From: Oscarella lobularis
Taxonomy: Eukaryota; Porifera; Homoscleromorpha; Homosclerophorida; Oscarellidae
Direction: 5' to 3'
NCBI RefSeq assembly: GCF_947507565.1
Contig: NC_089177.1
Coordinates: forward strand, 2,356,001-2,420,000
Length of the DNA stretch: 64,000 bases
Part shown: positions 8,547-19,624 of the stretch, piece after piece
Position numbering within the stretch: the stretch's first letter is position 1
Layout: each line of letters starts with the position of its first letter
Translations under genes and position numbers: made by a program
Notes under the pieces: generated by a model
What the model saw: the letters and a program-made list of their open reading frames with translations, nothing else
Told to the model about the DNA's origin: nothing
The model's database searches: none

Positions 8547-9759
8547 ATGGACGAAGACGACATTGTACGTCGTGGCTACCTCGGAAGCACGGGCCGCTTT
8601 GTAAGTAGACTTTCTCGCGGGGACCACGTCTCGGACCTCGCGTCTCTCTCCAGAGCGGTCGCAAATGGTACATCCTTCGTCGCGATTCGCCGCGCGGTCG
8701 CATGCGTCTCGACTATTACCGCAACGAGCGCGCGGCGCGCAACGGCGACACGCCACTCGGCTACATACCACTCCAAAGCGTCGTCGGCGTCACGAAGCGA
8801 CCCAAATCGGAAACGACGTTCGAAATCGCGACGAATCCGAGCGGACTGCACGCCTTCACCTGCGCGTCGATAGCCGAAGCCGACGACTGGATCGAAGCGG
8901 TTCTCGGACTGGCGACGGGATCGCCGACGCGTCGCGTCGCGTCGATTCCCGCGACGGCGACGGGAAACGATCTCGTCGCCATTTCGCAGTCGGTGCGAAA
9001 CGAGCGCAATCGATTTCGCGTCACGGCGGAAGATTCGCCCCAGTTGAGCGCGTCCGCGTGCGAAATGGTCGTCACGAATGACGATATCCAGTTGAACGAC
9101 GTCGCGACGGGACGTCGCATCGAAGTGTGGCCTATCAACGCCGTGCGGAGATACGGACGAAACGATTCCTGCTTCATGTTCGAAGCGGGACGGTAAGCTG
9201 CGTATTATTTTTCTAATAAAGCTGCGGGGAACCAATGTTACGTCTGTTTCTATTTAGCGAAAAAATATCCTGACGTCACTAAATGTATTGTTTTATTAGG
9301 CGATGCAATACTGGCGAAGGATTCTTTACTTTTTCTACAATGGGACAAGACTCAGAAGAAATATACCAGCTAGTGCATGCCAGGTCACAGGTGATTGCAC
9401 AAAGGGCTCAGGAACGAAAGGCCTCGGACAGCGCCGCCACCGCCGCCGCCTCCTCAATGGCAGCGCGCAATTACGCTGACCCCCAGGAATTTATTCAGCA
9501 TCAGCAGCAGCTCACCGAAGTTCGTCGCGCTTCAGAACCGGCAACGTACACGTCACTGACCCACGAGACAATGGCAGAAGAAACGCCATACCACGTGCCC
9601 AATGTCAATAATCAGCGCAGGGGTTCTCAGCAGCCAAAGGTGCCGAATAGTCAATGGGCAACGAAACAACGCTATACGCCCTTGGCGAAGTCAAGTGAAG
9701 AGACAGAAGGTGGCTATGAGTCGCTGCAGGGTAAGCCTCCGCCTCTTGGACCAAGATAA
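8547..9759 (+). CDS. DOK: DOK-like PH/PTB adaptor (paralogue C)
   Basis: Predicted 350 residues in three exons (8547-8600, 8654-9192, 9300-9759). PH domain: R-R-G-Y-L-G-S-T-G-R-F then G-R-K-W-Y-I-L-R-R, ending at the conserved W of A-D-D-W-I-E-A-V-L. PTB domain about 125-235: V-T-N-D-D-I-Q-L...V-W-P-I-N-A-V-R-R-Y-G-R-N...F-E-A-G-R-R-C-N-T-G-E-G-F-F-T-F. The tail is alanine- and glutamine-rich with Y-T-S-L, Y-H-V-P, Y-T-P-L and Y-E-S-L candidate phosphotyrosines. Paralogues B and C share the intron position inside the G-R|R-C pair, supporting descent from one duplicated gene; this copy sits on the opposite strand from the other two. PTB basic residues are intact. Function is inferred from the DOK family. 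Confidence 0.88.
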
Positions 9760-9950
9760 ATTCTCCGCTTTTTCACCTTTGTTGATGATTGCATTGGTAC
9801 GTAGATTTTTCGCTCTAACATTTCAGGTGATTTGTATGTAGACATAGAATTCTTAGTTAACAGGTTATCTTTCATTACTGCTTTTGCGCAGCTACTTTTT
9901 TATATATTACATCCTAAGTTTACAAGTAAGGCACCTTACTCCCATCGTTG

Positions 9951-10739
9951 CTAGTCTTTCCCCGTTCTAGGCTGCAAGCTCGAAGTTACAAGCAAATCGC
10001 CGAGATCAACTGAAGTGCCCTCTTTAGCCTAAGAAGGAAGAGAAAAATAGACAGGATCGTCGACAATGTGACAGTGACGCGCACCTTTTTGAAATCTAGA
10101 AAAACCTGCTTGAAGGCGAGAAAGTCTGTCAGTGAGAGCAGCATGTCAAATATTTCTCCATCGACCTTATCCTTCCTTGCCCTACGCAGACACACGCAGA
10201 GCACAAGGTATTATAATAACTACGAAAAATTCATTTGAGTACTCTAATGCTTTCAAGAATTCGCTCATTTTGAAATCGGGCATTCTTCTAACCAATTCAT
10301 CTTCTAGACATTTTTCTAGTGTTTCCGTCTGAAAAAGACGAAGTCATCCCCGGTTGTTCTTTCAATTTTGAAAATTTTTTCATTTTCGTTGGCTCACGTA
10401 TTCCTTGAAAATTTCCGTGTAGATCAACTTGTTCTCCTCCTCGTCGTCGAAATGGTGACAATGCCGTTCCAGGAAGTCCGTGTTGATCTGATCGAATACG
10501 TCCCCCATCACGATGTCTTCGATGTGTCCGACGACCTGATCGAATTTGGCGTCCGATTTGCTCGATCTGGAGTGATGACAAGTGAACGCTAGTATCACCA
10601 TCCCTCCTATCTCTCGTGCACGTCGTTCTCTTACCTTCCTGACGCTATCACTTCGTCCTTTGCCTTTGCTGGTAGGAAAGAGGCGACGTGTTAGGGAATA
10701 AGTCAATAGAAATGGTTTCCTTTCCTTACAGGCTGCCAT
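9951..10739 (-). CDS. ARL2BP: ARL2-binding protein (BART)
   Basis: Six small exons (10739-10730, 10668-10635, 10566-10398, 10328-10243, 10181-10085, 10028-9951) sum to a 157-residue protein, close to the roughly 163 residues of the family. Diagnostic stretches are F-D-Q-V-V-G-H-I-E-D-I-V-M, E-E-E-N-K-L-I-Y-T-E-I-F-K-E-Y and E-I-F-D-M-L-L-S-L-T-D-F-L-A-F-K. ARL2BP is an all-helical effector of the small GTPase ARL2 (and ARL3). It is found in the cytosol, mitochondrial intermembrane space and at the centrosome/ciliary base. The first exon carries only ten coding bases. The start codon lies about 30 bp from the start of the divergent dolichol kinase gene. Confidence 0.92.
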
Positions 10740-10769
10740 TCTTAGCGCACGTTGCGTCCGAATAAAAAA
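10740..10769. promoter_or_regulatory. 30-bp divergent start-to-start spacer (ARL2BP / DOLK)
   Basis: The two start codons face away from each other with about 30 bp between them. 5' UTRs must be minimal or overlap, and core promoter elements probably lie within or opposite coding sequence. An A-run precedes the DOLK ATG. Confidence 0.55.
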
Positions 10770-13042
10770 ATGCTGAAGACGTTTCTGCAGGAGCTGAAGA
10801 AGCAGAAGCTTCACACAGCGGAGACGCGACTTGTTGCACTCTCGTGCGTACTCGTCGGCTTCTTTTTGCCCGACAAAAAGCTCGCCTTCTTCTTCCTAGC
10901 AGCAGGTCGTGTCAGCAAAAGGCGCGAGAGCAAACACAGCTTATTATGGTCGTGTTTATTCCTTAGTTCCAATTCCCTCAGTCGTTCTCTCAGCTTGGCT
11001 GAACTTCTGCTCCGTCGGATTCAACGCATTGAGGTGGAATGAAAATATAACGTTGATATATGATTGCTTGCGAATATTTTTTCTTTACAAAAAGACCTTC
11101 ACTTCACCAAGGGATTCCACTGGGCACTATGCTTCCTTCTCTACTTTGCTCCAGTGCAGTCGTCTTCACAAGTCGTCATGCTGCCTATCAGGACATTTCG
11201 AGTAGGGAGGTCATTCCGGTTTCTCTCTCAATTTGACTGACTTCGCCTTCTCAGAATGTCTGGCGTTTTATTTGAGGCCTCTAGTTCTCATTCACCTGTC
11301 CAATCTTTTCTACACGTTCTGCAGCAAAATTCCTCCGCCTAAATCGTATGTATTCTTTGCGGGATCCACGCTAGTCGGCGCCTTTTTGGCCGAGCGCGTC
11401 TTCTTCGACTCTCCTCGTATAAAGAAGGACGTCACAGTAATTGACGTTGACGTAACGTCTTTTGATTTAGCGTGGATTCTTCGATGGGTTTACGCCATCA
11501 ATATTGCGTATTTCCTATGGACAGCATTGTTGTACAATACCCTGACAAGATGTTTTACTGCCGGAGAATTGATTCTTCTATCAACTGGCCTTGCACTGCT
11601 ATCCTTTGACACTATCCTCTTCACTTTAGTCAAGGTACAGGATTCACATTGCGGAGCATTTGTGGATAATAATGATTTGTTCAGACCCGTGTGATATCAC
11701 CTCCTGCGTTTTTCTCCTTGTCAAGGGACGATTCGTTTATTGTCTTTCAGGTCTTATTATGATAAGAAAGAAGTTTCTTGTGCGTAATTCGTTTCTTTAG
11801 GTGACAGTTATGTGGCTAATAATCACCATTCTGACGTCAACGCCACTGCTTTTGTCAATCCGAGGAAACGAGTACAAAGGACGATCGCGCACATTCTAAT
11901 GTTTCGAGTCTTTTGTGCCGTAGGACAGAAAGACGACGCAATTCTTTAACTCTGTGCGCCTACTTAGGATTTTCATCTATCATTCTTTTGTTGTGGCTGT
12001 CAGTACTGCTCAGGGATGGAATCACTCACTGGCTCTTTACTGATATGCCATTAAAAATTTTCAACGTACGTACAGACTTTCTGCTTCTACTTAGTCATTG
12101 TCTTTCTTTAGAATTTTTGGCTGTTGACGTTTTGGGCTCTGCTAGTGGCACTTTCGGTTGCTGTCGTTTTCTGGTGGCAACAGCGAAGGAATCAATTCAA
12201 TGTCCGAACGACCGTTGCCCGAAAGCTCTTTCACTTCTTATCTGCACTCGTATTCGCTTCTGGAATTGTCTGCGATTTTCACCTTCTCCGAATTGCGTCG
12301 ACTGTGGCCTTGGCTGTCCTTACTCTAGCAGAGGTAAGGAATAGCATATCGCATTCCCAAGGCATCTTATGTTCGCAGGTCGTTCGCGTTTTCAACGTGT
12401 GGCCATTTGGTGCCTCGCTTCACGCGTACCTGTCGCCGTTCTTCGACAAGCAGGACCAAGGGGTGGTCGTCCTTACGCCCATCTATCTACTCCTCGGTCT
12501 CGGCTTGCCGGTGTGGCTTTATCCAGGCAGCAAGTACTTGAAAGGTGAGCGTCGAGCGTATTGCATAAGGAAATTCTTTGTGCATGTGTGTGTGCCTTCA
12601 GTGGCGTCTTTGTTGGCTCAGTATGCGGGCGTCCTTTCCGTTGGAATTGGAGACGCCTTTGCATCTCTCATAGGATCGCGTTACGGTCGAATCAAATGGC
12701 CAGGTATGGGTGTGATTTATTTATTTATTTATTATTTTTATGGTGCCTATGTCTCTTCAACAAGAAACCATGAAAACCGTCGAGGGTACAGTAGCTGGAT
12801 GCCTTAGTCAAATTATTGCACTAGGTATTATCTTATCCATAGGTAATGGGCGCTCTGAATTCTATTCAAAATCTTTTAGAATTTGTTTTTATTTAGAAAG
12901 CAGAATAGGCGTAACTCATGGACTACAGGTACTACAAATCGTTGGAGCAATTATTATCGGATCTGCTTTAGAAACGGCCACCTTTCAGATAGACAACATT
13001 GTCGTACCCCTCGTGACGTTTTCACTACTAATAGCTGTCTAA
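10770..13042 (+). CDS. DOLK: Dolichol kinase
   Basis: Multi-exon gene for a polytopic ER membrane enzyme that phosphorylates dolichol with CTP, supplying dolichyl phosphate for N-glycosylation, O-mannosylation and GPI anchors. Exon 1 (10770-10847) reads M-L-K-T-F-L-Q-E-L. A 52-bp intron follows, and exon 2 begins at 10900. Later family signatures are L-P-R-C-F-T-type (here L-T-R-C-F-T-A-G-E), T-V-A-R-K-L-F-H-F, the loop P-I-Y-L-L-L-G-L-G-L-P-V-W-L, and the CTP-binding region Y-A-G-V-L-S-V-G-I-G-D-A-F-A-S with G-R-I-K-W-P-G. The C terminus is T-V-E-G-T...Q-I-D-N-I-V-V-P-L. About nine or ten exons; middle exon limits are approximate. The apparent frame change near 10900 is explained by the first intron, not by a frameshift. 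Confidence 0.9.
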
Positions 13043-13140
13043 GAGAGTCTCTATTATAACTACCTGCCTATCAAGACGACTTTTGACTACTGAAACTGTG
13101 ACCCCTTGTCTCCTGGCTGGTGTTTTAATCTTCAGGAAAG

Positions 13141-14925
<1,785 letters not shown>

Positions 14926-15173
14926 TTACGGTAGAGGATGTTTGGGGTTTGGCGGAATCCTCAGAAGTGTCTAGGACTCAAAAATGCGCCGAATCCCGAA
15001 CTCGAGACGGGAACGGCTTGCGTGGATTTTTGCGCAAAGTGTGAACCGACTTCTGTAGGTAGATGTACCTACACGAAAAGCCTGTTGTAAATGCATGGGC
15101 CTTTAGTGTACGGGTGCAAGCCGACGTCATTGCCACCTCCAACCCCTCCAACCACGCGCTCCATCACCCAACA

Positions 15174-17225
15174 ATGCTTCGACTTCTCCTTCTTTTCACT
15201 GTTTGCTGGCAAGCTGACTCGCTAAATATTTCTCATCCCGTTTTCCCCGACGTCAGCTTTGTCTTTCGCGACGACTACGATCCTTTCGGTTGGCGTCTCA
15301 CCAAGCCGGACTTTCTCCAACTTCCCAAGTCGCATCCAAACGACTCGCCTCCAGTTCTCATGTTCTACATGCGTCGATCCAACTCGATCGACTACGATAC
15401 TCCTCCGTTCTACTCAACCGACTGCAAGCACTGTCAAGTTTGGGTCGCTTACTCGTACAATTACGGCATGACTTGGGAGACGGCCTTTCCTTTTCTCGGT
15501 CTTCCCACCGCCTATTTGGACCCGACGCTGGGCTGGTGGGCACGCGCCGGTCCTCGCGTCAGTCTCCAGCAGTTCGACGGCGTCTCGTCACTTCACTTCG
15601 GTATGGAAAAGGTTGTCGACGTCAAACACGCTCTTTTTCACTTTTCGACGAACGGATCGTTTCTCGACGGTCGCGATCCGCGAAGCCGAGACGTATTTCC
15701 ACCTCCTCAGATCGTCATGCCGCGTGAAGTGGCTTCCGTGCCGCACACGTAAGCTTTGAGAGGGTTCTGTTTTCAACTCTGTGTATTCTCTATTTAGACC
15801 CATCGTTGTGAATAACGGCAGTCGGCTGTTATTTCCCATTCACTACGTTGCAAGACCAAATGCACCTCCTCCCTATGGACGTGCCAATGTCACTGTCTTC
15901 TATTCGGACGATTTTGGCATAACGTGGTCAGAAGCACCGCCTGAACTAGTCGTGCCGTCGCCACACGGTGGCGACGGCGCCAACGAGCCGGCCGTCATCG
16001 AATTGCTGAACGGAACCCTGTGGATGTTGATACGAACAAATCTGCCTGTTCTATATGAATCGTACTCACATGATCACGGTTCGACGTGGAGCGTACCGTT
16101 GCCGACTCGATTTGCATCTTATAGCTCACCAGCTCAGCTGATACGACTCAGAGCGAGAGTAAAAGATTTCGCAATCTTTAGAGGAAGAAAATTGAGAATA
16201 TCTTTATAGGGCAAACCGGGTATTCTTGTCATATGGACCAATGGCTTCTTTCGTGATGCAGAGGGAAGATACGGAGAAGCTCGTCAGGTTGGCGTTTCTC
16301 AGTCTCTCGGTGTGTCTGTTTTCTACTATTTCCCAGGTTATCCAAGGCGCTGTGTCATACGACGATGGCTCTACTTGGCAAGGGTTTCGTGAACTCTATC
16401 GTGATCCCATTATGGATCAAGGCTACGACGGCGATCACGGTGCAGCCTATCCGACTGGCAAAGAAATGGAAAACGGAAACGTAATCGTGTCAACTGGCCA
16501 GGTAAAAAGTTTAATCAATGTCCCAGCCTGTTCTCTATATCATCCATCTCGTCATCCCCTCTCCTTTGAAGGGACCCTTTCGTCAGACCGTTTTTGTCTT
16601 TGATCCTCGCTGGCTCACTGAAACCGAGCAGCGCACGTCGATCGACGACGTCGCCGTCGTCAACGACACGACAAATTACGACGGAAATTATTTCACGTCA
16701 TACGGCGTTGAGGGCGTCAAGCGCATCCTAGATCCAACCAATACCTCATGCAGTTGCAACTTGTCCGTGATTCGGTTCGACGCTCGCGGACTCGCGGATT
16801 CCTTGGTCTATCCCACTGTAGTCTACAATTTCCCGGGATTGAAGCGAGGCCAGTTGATCCTAACATTTTATCCTGCTTCTAAGGATTTCGTTGCTTCGAT
16901 TAAGATCGCCGATTTCTTCTCGCCTCCGACCGTTTACTTTGAAGACGAGCTGGCTTCGTTTGCATTCGAAACCTTCTCCGGTTGCGATGAAGCAGATGAT
17001 CAAGGTCCATGTCTCTCCGCACAGGAGTGGCATATAGTGCAGCTCAATTGGGACACAGATGTTGGCATATGTAATGTGACGTTCGATGGTATCTCCGAAC
17101 ATCATCTGAAGTTGCCTATGTTTTCTCGAACGTTCGTCATGCAGCCGTCATATCTTCGTCTTCGGGTCTCCGCTGGGTTCATGTACCTCAGGGAGATCTT
17201 CGTCGGTTTACCCAAGAGTGTTTAG
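15174..17225 (+). CDS. Secreted Asp-box (sialidase-fold) protein, tandem copy 1
   Basis: Five exons (15174-15748, 15798-16158, 16210-16287, 16337-16501, 16572-17225) encode 610 residues. The start chosen gives a clean signal peptide (M-L-R-L-L-L-L-F-T-V-C-W). Asp-box motifs (S/T-x-D-x-G-x-T-W) are visible at S-D-D-F-G-I-T-W, S-H-D-H-G-S-T-W and S-Y-D-D-G-S-T-W, with a degenerate S-Y-N-Y-G-M-T-W earlier. This implies a six-bladed BNR/sialidase propeller over the first about 390 residues. A C-terminal domain of about 215 residues (F-D-P-R-W-L-T-E onward) looks like an extra beta domain. No FRIP arginine motif is seen, so sialidase catalysis is not assured. Many N-x-S/T sites suggest secretion and glycosylation. 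First of three tandem copies. Confidence 0.85.
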
Positions 17226-17384
17226 CTTGGTGTTGCTGCTGCAGAGCTGTTAGTAAGTCTAGCGGGTTTTGCGGCTAAACGCATTGGTATACAATGCACA
17301 GTCAAGTTACAACGAAATTTCGGCTATTATGCCTTGTTTTTATACGGGGATGCTAACATACATACCTCCAACCATCACCCAACA

Positions 17385-19424
17385 ATGCTTCGACTTCTCC
17401 TTCTTTTCGCTGTTTGCTGGCAAGCTGACTCGCTAAATATTACTTATCCCGTTTTCCCCGACGTCAGCTTTGTCTTTCGCGACGACTACGATCCTTTCGG
17501 TTGGCGTCTCACCAAGCCCGACTTCCTCCAACTTCCCAAGTCGCATCCAAACGACTCGCCTCCAGTTCTCATGTTCTACATGCGTCGATCCGGCTCGATG
17601 GATTCCGATACTCCTCCGTTCTACTCAACCGACTGCAAGCACTGCCAAGTTTGGATCGCTTACTCGTACAACTACGGCATGACTTGGGATAAGGCCTTTC
17701 CTTTTCTCGCTCTTCCCGCCTATTTGGACCCGACCCTGGGCTGGTGGGCGCGCGCCGGTCCTCGCGTCTGTCTCCAGCAGTTCGACGGCGTTTCGTCACT
17801 TCACTTCGGCATTGGCAAGGTGGCAGATGCCAATTTGGCTCTTTTTCACTTTTCGACGAACGGATCGTTTCCCGACGGTCGCGATCCGCGAAGCAGAGAC
17901 GTATTTCCGCCCGCTGAGCTCGTCATGCCACGTAAAGTGGCTTCCGTGCCGCACACGTACGTAATATCTTTGGGAGGATGGAGTCAATTTTTTCGAAACT
18001 CTGTGTATTCTGCATTTAGACCCATCGTTGTGAATAACGGCAGTCGGCTGTTATTTCCCATTCACTACGTCGCAAGATCAAAAGCACCTCCCTATGGACG
18101 TGCCAATGTCACTGTCTTCTATTCGGACGATTTTGGCATAACGTGGTCAGAAGCAACGCCTGAACTAGTTGTGCCGTCGCCACACGGTGGCGACGGCGCC
18201 AACGAGCCGGCCGTCATCGAATTGCTGAACGGAACCCTGTGGATGTTGATACGAGCGAATCAGCCTGTTCTATATGAATCGTACTCACATGATCACGGGT
18301 CAACGTGGAGCGTACCGTCGCCGACTCGATTTGCATCATATGACTCACCAGCTCATCTGATACGACTCAGAGCGAGAGTAAAAGACTTTGCAATCTTTAG
18401 AGGAAGAACTTGAGAATATCTTTATAGGGCAAACCGGGTATTCTTGTCATATGGACCAATGGCTTCTTTCGTGATGCAGACGGAAGATACGGAATAGCTC
18501 GTCAGGTTGGCGTTTCTCAGTCTCTCAGTGTGTCTGTTTTCTACTATTTCCCAGGTTATCCAAGGCGCTGTGTCATATGACGAAGGCTCTACTTGGCAAG
18601 GGTTTCGTGAACTCTATCGCGATCCCATTATGGATCAAGGCTACGACGGCGATCACGGTGCAGCCTATCCGACTGGCAAGGAAATGGAAAACGGAAACGT
18701 AATCGTGTCAACTGGCCAGGTAAAAAAGTTTAATCCGTATTATCCATCTCGTCACCCCGCTCCTCTGAAGGCACCCTTTCGTCAGACCGTTTTTGTCTTT
18801 GATCCTCAATGGCTCACTGAAACCGAGCAGCGCACGTCGATCGACGACGTCACCGTTGTCAACGACACGACAAATTACGACGGGAATTATTACACGTCGT
18901 ACGGCGTCGAGGGCGTCGAGCGCATTCTAGATCCAACCAATACCTCATGCAGTCGCAATTTGTCCGTGATTCGGTTCGACGCTCGCGGACTCACGGATCC
19001 CTTAGTCTTTCCCACTGTAGTCTACAATTTCCCGGGATTGAAGCGAGGCCAGTTGATCCTAACATTTTATCCTGCTTCTAAGGATTTCGTTGCTTCGATT
19101 AAGATCGCCGATTTCTTCTCGCCTCCGACCGTTTACTTTGAAGACGAGCTGGCTTCGTTTGCATTCGAAACCTTCTCCGGTTGCGATGAAGCAGATGATC
19201 AAGGTCCATGTCTCTCCGCACAGGAGTGGCATATAGTGCAGCTTGATTGGGACACGGATGTTGGCATATGTAATGTGACGTTTGATGGTATCTCCGAACA
19301 TCATCTGGAGTTGCCTATTTTTTCTCGAACGTTCGTCATGCAGCCGTCGTATCTTCGGCTCCAGGTCTCCACCGGGTTCATGTACCTCAGGGAGATCTTC
19401 GTCGGTTCACCCGAGAGCGGTTAA
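17385..19424 (+). CDS. Secreted Asp-box (sialidase-fold) protein, tandem copy 2
   Basis: Five exons (17385-17956, 18020-18377, 18428-18505, 18555-18719, 18771-19424) encode 608 residues. It is nearly identical to copy 1 in exons and introns, differing by a few substitutions and two single-codon indels. It has the same signal peptide (M-L-R-L-L-L-L-F-A-V-C-W), the same Asp boxes (S-D-D-F-G-I-T-W, S-H-D-H-G-S-T-W, S-Y-D-E-G-S-T-W) and the same C-terminal domain. The high intron identity points to a recent duplication or gene conversion with copy 1. The spacer between the two copies is only about 160 bp. Enzyme activity is unproven; a lectin-like role is equally possible. Confidence 0.85.
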
Positions 19425-19624
19425 ATTAGTGTTTTCCAGTTGCTGCAGAACTGCTTTGTATACAGTGCACAATTATTAAGCTCTAAGTTGGAAGTAGCAA
19501 GATGTTTAGTTGGGTGGCCATGCAGGCCAATGTTCATCAGTCGTCTTTGGTAGGCTGCGTGATAAAAGTACTCAAAAATGTTAATTTCTGTTCTCGTGAC
19601 ACGCTGCTTTAGAAGTCTCTATCG

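Noticed and set aside
10848-10899. Apparent frameshift in dolichol kinase
   Set aside because: A 52-bp GT-AG intron with a strong polypyrimidine tract restores the frame exactly.
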